Below, piece after piece: positions 1 to 8,043 of a stretch of 64,000 nucleotides of DNA; within the stretch, counting starts at the first letter, position 1; each line of letters opens with the position of its first letter. The DNA comes from Falsiroseomonas oleicola (GTDB taxonomy: Bacteria > Pseudomonadota > Alphaproteobacteria > Acetobacterales > Acetobacteraceae): NCBI RefSeq assembly GCF_019029495.1, contig NZ_JAERQM010000003.1, positions 124,001 to 188,000 of the forward strand, in the 5' to 3' direction. The translations under genes were made by a program, and so were the position numbers. The notes under the pieces are model-generated. The model was not told the origin of the DNA and made no database searches. It was given only the letters and a program-made list of their open reading frames with translations.

Positions 1-312
1 GCCAGCCTGACCGTCTGGTCTGGTTCGAGCGCGGACCCGCTCTATCGCGAGTGGACCTCCGCCGCTGCGCAAATCCTGGCCGCGCCGGCCCATAGCCTTG
101 GCGGTGTCCTGGCCAAGCTCATCATGGCGTTGGACCAGATCGGCATCGCCCGGGAGGACGCGGAAGCCCTCGAGCCCTGCGAGGTGGCGGAGCATGCCTT
201 GCTGGAATGCATCCGCGCCCTTTCGGAGATCACGGGAATCAGCCTGGACGCGATGGGGGCGGACTTCGTCAGCGCCAAGCTCCGCGCCCCGGCGGCGGAG
301 GCGCGGGCATGA
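1..312 (+). CDS. Partial small phage-element protein (C-terminal part)
   Basis: The reading frame is open from the first base of the window, so the start lies to the left. The visible 103 residues are mostly helical and hydrophilic. They contain the stretch PAHSLGGVLAKL, which resembles PAAGFAGVLAKL in the next gene, so the two may be distant paralogues. Short proteins with a 'PA...G(V/I)AAKL' motif are common in alphaproteobacterial prophages (recollection, not checked). The stop overlaps the next start as ATGA, which implies translational coupling. Function is unknown. Confidence 0.6.
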   Translation, partial: ASLTVWSGSSADPLYREWTSAAAQILAAPAHSLGGVLAKLIMALDQIGIAREDAEALEPCEVAEHALLECIRALSEITGISLDAMGADFVSAKLRAPAAEARA

Positions 313-1091
313 CGAACGCAACCACCCGCCGCGGCGTCCTGGCCTTTGCGCCGGCCGCGCTGTTGCTGTCCGTCGCGCAGCCTGCGGAGGCGCCGCCTCT
401 GCCTCCGGCGACGCCCGTGGATGCCCTGCCGGAAGCCGATCGCCGGCTGCTGGCGCTGCGTGAATCCGCCAGGGCGGGAAGTGCGGCCTATTACGAAGCC
501 ATGCGGGCCGGCTGGGCGGCCGATGAGGCCGGCGACCGCGCTGCCCGCGCCGAAGCGGACGGCGCCCAGGAAGACGCCTGGGCGGCCTATGTGACCGCGC
601 TGGAGGAAATGGCGGAGATTCCAGCGGCAGGCTTCGCCGGCGTGCTGGCGAAGCTGTCTGCCACGGATGCCTACACGGATATCCACTGCGCCGCGAACGC
701 CGAGGAATTTGCCACCCTCGCCAGCGCCGCGGCCGATGCCGCGCGCATCCTGGCGGAGCTCGGCCTGGCCGCCGCCGCGCCGGCGCCTGTGCCGTCCCGC
801 GATTGCGCGCTGCTGACCTGGTGCGAGCAATGGCACGAAGCCGCCATCGAGCGCGAAGAGCGTTTCGACCTGGCGCCGGAGACGATGACCGCATCGGAGC
901 TTCGGGCGGAAGCGGCGCTGCGGCACCGCATGGCCGATCGGATGAGTCTCATCATCGGCACCCCGGCCCTGACCCGGGAAGGGCGGGTGGCGAAGGCGGA
1001 GATCCTTGAAGGCTATCTGGACGACCGGCGGGACATGGTCGCCCGGCTGGCGGCATCCCTGGTTCAGGATGTGACGCGGGGTGCCGCATGA
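309..1091 (+). CDS. Hypothetical exported/Tat-like phage-element protein
   Basis: A 260-residue protein of unknown function. The N-terminus (TNATTRRGVLAFAPAALLL) has a twin-arginine followed by a hydrophobic run, so a Tat-type signal or a short membrane anchor is possible. The rest is acidic, Ala-rich and helical, with several charged repeats that would suit a coiled coil. The motif PAAGFAGVLAKL echoes the preceding partial gene. The ATG at 309 was chosen over an upstream in-frame ATG at 207 because it forms a four-base ATGA overlap with the previous stop. The next gene overlaps in the same way at 1088. Confidence 0.6.
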   Translation: MTNATTRRGVLAFAPAALLLSVAQPAEAPPLPPATPVDALPEADRRLLALRESARAGSAAYYEAMRAGWAADEAGDRAARAEADGAQEDAWAAYVTALEEMAEIPAAGFAGVLAKLSATDAYTDIHCAANAEEFATLASAAADAARILAELGLAAAAPAPVPSRDCALLTWCEQWHEAAIEREERFDLAPETMTASELRAEAALRHRMADRMSLIIGTPALTREGRVAKAEILEGYLDDRRDMVARLAASLVQDVTRGAA

Positions 1092-1312
1092 CAGCCCGCG
1101 CCATCTGCGCCATGCGGCGCGCGCAGCGCCGGGCTGTCCGCGGCATCACCTATGGCGAGGTGCAGATGCTGGCCCTTGTCGTCACGGTGCTGGGCGAGGA
1201 TGCCGCGCGCGCCCTGGTCGCCGCGATGCCCGTGGCCGATGGGCCGGATGCGGTGGCCTGGGCGGTCGCCGAGGCCGCCCGCACGGCGGCGCCGGCCAGG
1301 GCGGCGGCGTGA
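1088..1312 (+). CDS. Small hypothetical protein of the element
   Basis: A 74-residue Ala/Arg-rich protein translationally coupled to the gene before it through an ATGA overlap. It begins with a basic stretch (RAICAMRRAQRRAVRG) and continues as a single helix-rich unit. I recognise no family. It is the last gene of a three-gene coupled set and is followed by a perfect GC palindrome. Confidence 0.5.
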   Translation: MTARAICAMRRAQRRAVRGITYGEVQMLALVVTVLGEDAARALVAAMPVADGPDAVAWAVAEAARTAAPARAAA

Positions 1313-1330
1313 TGACGCGGGCATTGTTGC

Positions 1331-1350
1331 GGCGGCCCGCGCGGGCCGCC
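1331..1350. terminator. 20-bp perfect GC palindrome after a three-gene set
   Basis: The left half GGCGGCCCGC is followed directly by its exact reverse complement. It lies 18 bp after the stop at 1312. There is no T-run, so it may be only a transcript-end stem or a protein-binding palindrome rather than a true intrinsic terminator. Confidence 0.35.
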
Positions 1351-1450
1351 ATGCTCGAAATCGGCGGGGCTAGGCTGGCCCCCGACAAGTCCGGACCCTC
1401 CGCGCCGGATTGCCCCGCCGACTACAGGCGCGGGGCGTGCGGAGGCGCGG

Positions 1451-2308
1451 ATGCAGCATCGGGAATCGGTGCCCGACGATCATGTGCCTGGATCGGGCAT
1501 GCTGCGGATAGAAGCCGGCGCGTCCCTGCCCTTCGATCTGTTCGCGGCTGCGGATGTCGAGTTGCTGTGTGGTGCGGCCCGCCGGTCGCCAGTGCCGGGA
1601 CTCAGACACCAACAAGAAGCCCTCCGCCTCAGCGATACGGCGATCGCGTTCGTCATGGAGCGGCGTCGCCGCGACATGACGGACAGGGAGAAGGTCGAGC
1701 TTATGAGCCGGATGGCGAAGCTCGCCGAGGAGCTGCACGGCTTCATGCGTCGTTCGGATATCGCGGATCTGTGGGACCCGGACATTGGCCACCTTCCGGC
1801 GATTCAGCTTGCGATGGACGCGCCCCACGATGCGGAGTTTTGGAGGCGGAAAGACGCCGCGAAGGAAGCGCGGTATCTGATCGGCGGCGATTCGGACCCT
1901 CAGCGCTTTCTTTGGATATTGCAGGTTGCCGCCACCGAACAGGCTCGGCGGTCAACCTTCCCCTCGCGCCGCGGCCCCGAGCGGCAGACGGCCCGGCATG
2001 TGTTCGTGTCGCGGGTGTTGCACGCCTACACCGCAATGACGGGCCAAGCTCCAGGCATCGGGCCTGCGAATGGCGGGACCCGCAAGGCCGGGCCGGCTGC
2101 GCGCTTCGTCGCCGAGGTCTGTCGGCTGATGCGTGCGAGGCTCACGCATCATGAGCGCGAGGTCGATCCCGGGATCGATGGGCTGCTTGCGTCGGGCGAA
2201 GCGGAACACGTCGCGGGCCAATGGGTTAGTGAGGCTCTTCGCCACCGCACGCGTGAAGAGCAGTTGCTGGCCCAGTTGCGTGGAGGGCCGCGCGGCTCGG
2301 CGACTTAA
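1451..2308 (+). CDS. Hypothetical phage-element protein
   Basis: A 285-residue soluble protein with many charged residues and no membrane segment. The middle (residues about 75-110) is an amphipathic helix region. The segment around residues 180-215 (VLHAYTAMTGQ, then AARFVAEVCRLMRARL) looks like an uncharacterised domain I associate with integrated elements, but I cannot name it. It stands alone, with 100-140 bp gaps on both sides, just before the AlpA-like regulator, so a regulatory or replication-accessory role is possible but unproven. Confidence 0.5.
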   Translation: MQHRESVPDDHVPGSGMLRIEAGASLPFDLFAAADVELLCGAARRSPVPGLRHQQEALRLSDTAIAFVMERRRRDMTDREKVELMSRMAKLAEELHGFMRRSDIADLWDPDIGHLPAIQLAMDAPHDAEFWRRKDAAKEARYLIGGDSDPQRFLWILQVAATEQARRSTFPSRRGPERQTARHVFVSRVLHAYTAMTGQAPGIGPANGGTRKAGPAARFVAEVCRLMRARLTHHEREVDPGIDGLLASGEAEHVAGQWVSEALRHRTREEQLLAQLRGGPRGSAT

Positions 2309-2423
2309 CCGCGCTTTACCGACTGCGGTTCAGCGTCGTGACGGGGGAATTATCCGTCGATGCGCAACCGCGATTTGTGTTGATAGTGGGACACCTCGGA
2401 ACACTCCAGAGGTAAACCTCCAT

Positions 2424-2666
2424 ATGCGGTACCAACCACCTGATCCGCTGTTGCCGCCCGAAAGTGCCGCAATTGAAGCGGGCCTTAGCATTCCTGCGTT
2501 CTATAAGGCGGTAGCCGCCAAGCGGCTGCCATCGCCAGTCTACCCGGCGCCGCGTGCGCCCCGTTGGCGACGAAGCGAGTTGCTTGCCGCGCTGGAAGTC
2601 ACCCGCGCTCTTCCTTCCCAGGCCAAGGCGGCTCGCCGCGAAGCCAAGCTGGCCCTGGCGGGCTGA
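2424..2666 (+). CDS. AlpA/excisionase-like winged helix regulator
   Basis: An 80-residue protein with the AlpA-type pattern: residues about 18-50 read SIPAFYKAVAAKRLPSPVYP and then APRWRRSEL, matching the usual 'GISRSTLYRLVKEGRFPKPVRLG...RWRRSEI' layout of the MerR-like AlpA helix-turn-helix. Such proteins activate integrase or excision genes of prophages, satellites and islands. The start at 2424 is backed by an AGAGG Shine-Dalgarno 8-12 bp upstream. An in-frame upstream extension from 2133 overlaps the previous gene and was rejected. The gene lies directly upstream of the replication module. Confidence 0.7.
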   Translation: MRYQPPDPLLPPESAAIEAGLSIPAFYKAVAAKRLPSPVYPAPRAPRWRRSELLAALEVTRALPSQAKAARREAKLALAG

Positions 2667-2676
2667 GGCGGCACTC

Positions 2677-3054
2677 ATGCAAACCCGTGCGATGCCCTCG
2701 GCGACCCCCGCCGCGGCGCATAACCCTGTTGGCCATGCGATGGGATCGCCGATGCGCGAGTCCCTGCGGAGCCTTCCCCTCGGCGCGCGCTGCCTGCTTC
2801 TGCTGCTGGCCGATGCAGCGGCGCAGTCCGGCCACGATGAGACGCTGCCCTTCTCCGACACGCCAAGCCTTGCCGTGGTGGCCCATGCCGAGGAAGCGGA
2901 GATCGCCGAGCATATCGCGACGTTGATCGATCAAGGGCTGCTGGCCGTCACGACCAGCGGGCGACTCCGGGTGGTTGCCCTGACCCGTACCGGTGGCATC
3001 CGCCGCCTGGCGCGGTTGGTGATGCAGCCACATGCCGGCGGAGGGCGCGGCTGA
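2677..3054 (+). CDS. Hypothetical winged-helix-like protein of the replication module
   Basis: A 125-residue protein. Residues about 30-100 (LPLGARCLLLLLADAAAQSG and on to IDQGLLAV) follow the pattern of a small winged-helix unit of the kind found near replication initiators: 'R..LL.L..DA', 'A..A.' and 'L...GLL'. This is a pattern judgement only. It begins 10 bp after the AlpA-like gene and its stop overlaps the next start as TGATG, so it is part of a coupled transcript leading into the primase. Confidence 0.5.
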   Translation: MQTRAMPSATPAAAHNPVGHAMGSPMRESLRSLPLGARCLLLLLADAAAQSGHDETLPFSDTPSLAVVAHAEEAEIAEHIATLIDQGLLAVTTSGRLRVVALTRTGGIRRLARLVMQPHAGGGRG

Positions 3055-3542
3055 TGCCGGGCACAACCTTCAATGCCCTCCCGCTCCATCTTCGCGGCAT
3101 CGTTGACTTCCGGATCCAGGGCGGCCGTCTGCACATGGTAGGGCCGCGCGACCGGCACCCCCACGGCCCGCCATCACGAAGCGAGCTGCTGTTCATCGGC
3201 GATGACCGGGACGGGCCGAATGGATCCCTCGGTCCGGCAGCTTTCGACGGTCCACGGCTGCGCCGCTGGTTGGCATCCTTCGGGCGTGGCGGCGGCGCCG
3301 TTGGCGTCTTCGGCGGGGCGCCAGACGCGGCGGCCTATAACTCCCTCTGTCTCTTCGCGGTGACGCTGCCGCGCGGCGCCGTCATCATCGAATGCGCGGT
3401 CGGTACGTGGCTGGAGTGGTCGCGCTACATCTACTCCCTTGCCCCCGACGCGCTGCGCATGGATGTGGTGCCAGGCGAAATTCAGGCCGAAGCCGTCCGG
3501 CACATGCGCGCCGAAGGCGCCTTTCCGGTGCAGATGCGGTGA
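3054..3542 (+). CDS. Hypothetical protein preceding the primase
   Basis: A 162-residue protein with mixed alpha/beta character. Its ends are coupled by one-base and four-base overlaps (TGATG at 3052 and GTGA at 3539) to the genes on either side. I recognise no family. The tight packing suggests that it works with the primase/ATPase pair, for example as an accessory replication protein. This is inferred from position only. Confidence 0.5.
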   Translation: MPGTTFNALPLHLRGIVDFRIQGGRLHMVGPRDRHPHGPPSRSELLFIGDDRDGPNGSLGPAAFDGPRLRRWLASFGRGGGAVGVFGGAPDAAAYNSLCLFAVTLPRGAVIIECAVGTWLEWSRYIYSLAPDALRMDVVPGEIQAEAVRHMRAEGAFPVQMR

Positions 3543-4399
3543 GCACCGCCCCGGAAATCGCGGCGCTGCTGGGCGGGCGCAAGGCCGCTGGTGGTGGCTT
3601 CATCGCGAACTGCCCCAGTTGCGGTGGCAAGAACTGTTTTCGAGTAAGTCAGAATCGAGAAAAGACCCTCTGGTGGTGCGCATACTGCCAAGACCAGCGC
3701 GCCATTACGGCGGCGGTGCTGGCGATCATCGGCGGGCAGGCGCCGATGGCGCCCAGCGTCGCGCCCGCCACTTCGCGCCAGGCGGCGCCGAGCGGGGATG
3801 CGGCCCTTGGCCTATGGTCGCGGGTGGTCCCGTGGCGGGATACCCCGGTGGCCAGCTACCTCGCCCTACGGCTGCCCGGGGTCGCCCTGCCGGCGCTGCC
3901 GGATATCGGCTTCCTTCCGCAGGCCAAGCATCCCGCCGGCGTCAGGCTGCCCTGCATGGTCGCGTTGCTGCGCGACGTGCATGGGGTGCCGACAGCGGTC
4001 CATCGGACCTTCCTCGCGCCGGGTGGCGTGGGCAAGGCGGCAGTCGAGCCCGTGCGGATGACGCTGGGCAATGTGCGCGGGAGCGCCCTGCGCATCTTCC
4101 CCGTGGCGGAGCGCCTGGTGGTTGGGGAGGGCATCGAAACCAGCCTCGCCGCCGGGCATCTGCTGCGCCTGCCCGCATGGGCCGCCATCAGCGCCGGCAA
4201 CCTGGGCCAGACGGTCGCCCTGCCGCCGGAGGTGAGGGAGGTGGTGCTGGCGATGGACGTGGACGGCCCCGGCCGCGCCGCCGCCGCGAAGGCCGCCGTC
4301 CGATGGAAGGCCGAGGGCCGCAAGGTGCAGCTCGCAAAGCCGCACCGCGAAGGCCAAGACTTCGCTGACGTGCTCGCGGAGCGCGCGAAGCGTGTCTGA
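3539..4399 (+). CDS. Zinc-ribbon/Toprim primase of mobile element
   Basis: A 286-residue protein starting at a GTG that overlaps the previous stop (GTGA). Near residues 25-50 two Cys pairs (CPSCGGKNCF and WWCAYC) form a CHC2-like zinc ribbon. The C-terminal half carries a Toprim fold: the acidic motif VGEGIETSLAA near residue 200 and LAMDVDGPGRAAA near residue 238, which correspond to the catalytic Glu and the DxD metal ligands. This layout matches the zinc/Toprim primases of phages and satellites, which make RNA primers for element replication. It overlaps the downstream ATPase gene by 8 bp, so the two probably act as a primase-helicase pair. Confidence 0.78.
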   Translation: MSTAPEIAALLGGRKAAGGGFIANCPSCGGKNCFRVSQNREKTLWWCAYCQDQRAITAAVLAIIGGQAPMAPSVAPATSRQAAPSGDAALGLWSRVVPWRDTPVASYLALRLPGVALPALPDIGFLPQAKHPAGVRLPCMVALLRDVHGVPTAVHRTFLAPGGVGKAAVEPVRMTLGNVRGSALRIFPVAERLVVGEGIETSLAAGHLLRLPAWAAISAGNLGQTVALPPEVREVVLAMDVDGPGRAAAAKAAVRWKAEGRKVQLAKPHREGQDFADVLAERAKRV

Positions 4400-5939
4400 G
4401 GACGATCCAGACGATTTCAGCATCGGAGATCCGGAGGACTCTCCGCCGGATGGGGGCGGGAAGAAGCCGAAGGCGAAGCGCCGCCGGCGGGACATCTCCA
4501 CTCTGGTGCTGAGCGAAATCGATCTGTTCCGTGGCGCGGACCACAAGCCCTATGCGGGGGTTCGCTATTCGCGCGGCCATGTCGAGACAATGCTTGTCAC
4601 CGGCCGCACCTTCGAGTTGCACCTTCGCGGCGTGGCCCATGACATCCACGGGGTCATCATCAGCGCCGCCGCGCTGCGTGCCGCGCTCGACATGGCTGAG
4701 ATGCGGGCGCTTGGCTCGGGCGATGTACGGCGCGTCTGGCGCCGCACGGCCGAGGTTGATGGCGAGCACTGGTTGGATATGGGTGGCGGTGACCCGAAGG
4801 GCGAGCGGCGCGCCATACGAATCACGGCGGCCGGATGGGCCATCGTTCCCGCGGAGGATGTGCCGGTTTTCTTCATCCGTTCCGACGACGCCTTGCCGCT
4901 ACCTGAGCCCATGCCCGGTGAGGCGCAGTACGGTGACCTTCGGTCCTTCATCAACGTCCAGGGCGAAGATGATGTCCTGCTCATCTGGGCTTTCCTGGTC
5001 TGCGCTCTTCGCGCCTTCCTCGGCAAGGGCGCGTACCCGCTGATATCCGTGATCGGTGAAGCGGGAGGCGGCAAGTCCACCTTCTGCTTGCTGCTGCATC
5101 TGCTGATCGATCCCAGCACTGTGACGCTGATCGGCCTGAGCGAGGATGTGCGGGATTATGCGGCGATCCTGCCGACGCGCCATGTTGTCAGCTTCGACAA
5201 CCTGTCGGGGTGCTCGGCGAGCATCAGCGACCTGTTCTCTCGTGTCGCGACGGGTGGCGTGCACATCGCCCGCCAGCTCAACACCAATGGCGAGCTGTAT
5301 ACGGCGAAGCTGCTGAACCCGCTGATCCTGAACGGCATCGCGGACAGCTTCGGGCGGCCGGACCTTCAGGAACGGACGCTGGTGATCGCGCTCGAGCGGC
5401 CGGCGGAGCGGCGGACGGATAGCGAGGTGCATGCGGAGTTCGAGCGCCTGCGGCCCGCGCTGTTGGGGCTGCTGCTGGATGGGTTGAGCGCGGCAATCCG
5501 CAACCTACCGAATACCGTGGTGGAAGATGCACCGCGCATGGCGGATGCGGCCCATTGGGCGGAGGCCGCGGCGCCTGGCCTCGGCATAGAGCCCGGTCGG
5601 ATCGTCGCCGCCTGGCGGTCGAACCGCGGCGCCATGGAGCGCGCGGCGCTTTCGGTGGATGACCTGGCGCGGTCGATCATCACGCTGCTGGATGAGGTCG
5701 AGCGCGACAGCGGAAGGGCCGAGTGGCGCGGCGAACCTGCCGAGCTGCATCGCCGGCTGAGTGACATTGCCGGGGAGCGTGTGACGAAGAGTCGCCTCTG
5801 GCCTTCGAATGCCGCCGGCATGTCGAATGCCCTGCGGCGCATCGTCGGGCCGCTGCGCAACGTGCACGGCATCGAAATCACGAAGGGCAAGGGCGGCGCC
5901 GATAGCACCCGATGGGTGAGCGTTCGCCGAGGTCCCTAG
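4392..5939 (+). CDS. P-loop ATPase, probable replication helicase partner
   Basis: A 515-residue protein with a Walker A motif GEAGGGKST near residue 225 and a plausible Walker B/sensor region (HVVSFDNLSG near 262), as in the virulence-associated-E and D5-like ATPases encoded next to Toprim primases. The N-terminus is acidic and then basic (KKPKAKRRRR) and may bind DNA. A GTG start at 4392 overlaps the primase stop. Helicase activity is inferred from the family pattern and pairing. A DNA-dependent ATPase of another kind cannot be excluded. Confidence 0.7.
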   Translation: MSEDDPDDFSIGDPEDSPPDGGGKKPKAKRRRRDISTLVLSEIDLFRGADHKPYAGVRYSRGHVETMLVTGRTFELHLRGVAHDIHGVIISAAALRAALDMAEMRALGSGDVRRVWRRTAEVDGEHWLDMGGGDPKGERRAIRITAAGWAIVPAEDVPVFFIRSDDALPLPEPMPGEAQYGDLRSFINVQGEDDVLLIWAFLVCALRAFLGKGAYPLISVIGEAGGGKSTFCLLLHLLIDPSTVTLIGLSEDVRDYAAILPTRHVVSFDNLSGCSASISDLFSRVATGGVHIARQLNTNGELYTAKLLNPLILNGIADSFGRPDLQERTLVIALERPAERRTDSEVHAEFERLRPALLGLLLDGLSAAIRNLPNTVVEDAPRMADAAHWAEAAAPGLGIEPGRIVAAWRSNRGAMERAALSVDDLARSIITLLDEVERDSGRAEWRGEPAELHRRLSDIAGERVTKSRLWPSNAAGMSNALRRIVGPLRNVHGIEITKGKGGADSTRWVSVRRGP

Positions 5940-6005
5940 TGCCAGGTTTCGGGCGCGCGCCGCTTCGCCCGATGCCTTTTCACATAGCGGCATGGAGTGA
6001 CGAAG

Positions 6006-6656
6006 ATGGATTTCAAAGCACTGTTTCCCATGCGCCCGAAGGGTGAGTCTGTGAAGGATATCGACGAAGCCCTTCAGCTTGCGCGGAACGCCGGAGAGGC
6101 GGCGCGCGCCAGCATCGGGGATATCCAGGCGCGGCGCGCAGCCGTGCTGCTGAATGGCAGCGAGCAGGAGGTCGCCAGCGCAGAGGCCGCGCTTGCGGCG
6201 GCGCGGGCGGATGCCGAACGGTCGGATGTCCTGGTGCCGGCCCTCGAACAGAAGCTCGCCGAGGCCCAGCGCCGCGAGCGGATCGCCGCCCTCGTCGTCC
6301 AGGTGGCGGAGGCCAACGCGAAGTGCGCGGCGGCGGAGAAGGCGATCCATGCCCGGTATGAAGAGCTGGCGCACGCTCTCGTGCGGGATGTGTTGCAGCC
6401 GGAGAATGAGGCGATCCGGGCGCGAGAAGCCGCGGCGCTGGCCGTGGATCGGCTGGTGCAGGATCTTCGCCTTGACGAGATCCCGGAAAACCTTCGGGTG
6501 AGGAAGGTGCCTTTCGGTGTGCAGATGCCGAACACCCTCTTCCGCAATCAGCTCGGCGACGAAATCAGGCTGCCCAGCCTGAAGGGCACCGGCTTTCCGA
6601 ACGATCATGTCGCGGCGATCTGGCCGCCGCACAATGGACACCGTCAGGGTGGCTAG
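6006..6656 (+). CDS. Coiled-coil phage-element protein
   Basis: A 216-residue protein. Residues about 15-140 are Ala/Glu/Arg-rich with heptad-like spacing (AEAALAAARADAERS, ALEQKLAEAQRRERI), so a long coiled coil is expected. The C-terminal 70 residues are more mixed. The ATG at 6006 has GGAG 8 bp upstream and was preferred to a GTG at 5997. The gene sits between the replication pair and the prohead-protease-like gene and overlaps the latter. A scaffold-like role is conceivable, but there is no direct evidence for it. Confidence 0.55.
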   Translation: MDFKALFPMRPKGESVKDIDEALQLARNAGEAARASIGDIQARRAAVLLNGSEQEVASAEAALAAARADAERSDVLVPALEQKLAEAQRRERIAALVVQVAEANAKCAAAEKAIHARYEELAHALVRDVLQPENEAIRAREAAALAVDRLVQDLRLDEIPENLRVRKVPFGVQMPNTLFRNQLGDEIRLPSLKGTGFPNDHVAAIWPPHNGHRQGG

Positions 6657-7227
6657 AGGCGCGGCGCCTCCGCCGGTTCCCCCGCCTCTCGCGGTGGAGC
6701 CGGCTTCTATCGACGGGGCTGCGCCGCCTTTCCTGCAATGGGGCGAGGTTGACGGACGACTCGGAAAGCGCGGCTTCGATTCGAAGGCGCGACGCATCGT
6801 CGGCCGCATCTGTTCAGAAGGTCCCGTGCAGCATCGGGGGGCGGATGAGCGGCTGATTCTGGACATGGCGAGGGCCGATCTGTCGCTGTTGAATTCTGGG
6901 CGGGCGCCTGTGCTGTTGGACCATATGCAGGCGTTCAGCGGCCTTATCGGCGTGGTCGATCGGGCGTGGGTTGAGGGCAACGCCTGCCTGGCAGAGATGC
7001 GGATCGGCCCCACGGCGAGATGCGCTGAGGTGTGGGATATGATCGCTGCCGGAATGCTGCAAAACATATCCATCGGATTCCGCTTTCTGGCCTGGCCTTC
7101 GGCGGCGGGTGTCCTGCGTGCGGCACAGTGGCACCCCTTTGAGGTCAGCCTTGTTACTGTGCCGGCGGACTGGACTGCGTCGCTGCTGCATGGTCGTTTG
7201 CCCAGCGCGGCCCCTTCGGTGGACTGA
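6634..7227 (+). CDS. HK97-type prohead protease-like protein
   Basis: About 197 residues. From the middle onward it follows the S78 (HK97) prohead protease pattern: LLDHMQAFSGLIGVVD supplies the candidate catalytic His, LQNISIGFRF the candidate Ser, and FEVSLVTVPAD is the conserved strand after it. In phages this protease matures the capsid by cutting scaffold and coat protein. Here no major capsid or portal gene lies in view. An alternative in-frame ATG at 6607 exists, and neither start has a clear Shine-Dalgarno. The Pro-rich N-terminus is unusual. The stop overlaps the next start (GATG). Confidence 0.68.
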   Translation: MDTVRVARGAAPPPVPPPLAVEPASIDGAAPPFLQWGEVDGRLGKRGFDSKARRIVGRICSEGPVQHRGADERLILDMARADLSLLNSGRAPVLLDHMQAFSGLIGVVDRAWVEGNACLAEMRIGPTARCAEVWDMIAAGMLQNISIGFRFLAWPSAAGVLRAAQWHPFEVSLVTVPADWTASLLHGRLPSAAPSVD

Positions 7228-7988
7228 TGTCCCGTCGCCTCACCTCACATCGCTGCTGGCCGGCCGCTCCGGCCGGCGCGCGCGATTCCATCCATGCGAT
7301 TGCGGTGGAGATCGCGGGTGGTGTGGCGAAGAGCGTTGCGCCCATCTGCACCGCGCTGGAAGCGGAGGCGGTGGCGCTGCTGCGGCGCTTGGCGCGGCAG
7401 GGAGGCGCGCCGACACGTGCCGTGGCCGTCGAACGCCTGCGCCGTCTACAGGCTGCCGCCGCAGCCCTGGCGCAAGCCTGCGCCGATCTGGACCCGGTGA
7501 CGCTGAGTCTTCTGGCGGCGCGATCGGCCACCCTCCCGCTGCGCGCGGCGGTGGTTATGGCAAGGCGCATTGCGGATTCGGCGAACGTCGCGCGGCTGGA
7601 TCTGGTGAACGCCACGCCGCCGACACCAGGCCCCGGCAATCTGGCGGATCGGCTATGGGGCGATCCGCGGTTGTCCCTCTGTCGCGGGTGTTGCGGCATC
7701 GTCTCCGCTTTTGCCGGCAAGGATGCATGCAGCAGCTCGCCCGGCGGCTTGGTTCATCGCACGGCAGCGGCCGTGTGGGACCGCGCAACTGGCGAGGTTG
7801 GGGAAGAGGCCGGCCTTGAGCGGTACGTCGCCATGGCACTGAGCATGACGCGGGCAGCGGATGCAGGCGGTTGCAGTGCAGAAGCGCGGTTTGTCGAATC
7901 TCCCGGCAGGGCGGGGGAATACGACAAAGCCTTTCGTGAGGAATCGATGCAGTTTTCCCCGACGCCGCAGCCTGCGGTCGCGCCGTAG
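7227..7988 (+). CDS. Hypothetical Ala/Arg-rich phage-element protein
   Basis: A 253-residue protein of unknown family. It is helical and Ala-rich through residue about 140, then has a small Cys cluster (LSLCRGCCG) near residue 153. The gene is coupled to the protease-like gene by a one-base overlap. Its place between protease and tape measure would suit a capsid or tail-junction protein, but no motif supports that. Confidence 0.45.
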   Translation: MSRRLTSHRCWPAAPAGARDSIHAIAVEIAGGVAKSVAPICTALEAEAVALLRRLARQGGAPTRAVAVERLRRLQAAAAALAQACADLDPVTLSLLAARSATLPLRAAVVMARRIADSANVARLDLVNATPPTPGPGNLADRLWGDPRLSLCRGCCGIVSAFAGKDACSSSPGGLVHRTAAAVWDRATGEVGEEAGLERYVAMALSMTRAADAGGCSAEARFVESPGRAGEYDKAFREESMQFSPTPQPAVAP

Positions 7989-8043
7989 ATGCGGCGGGCC
8001 TTGGTGATGGCCTTGCCGACGTCTGGTAGCGGGAGAATTGAAG

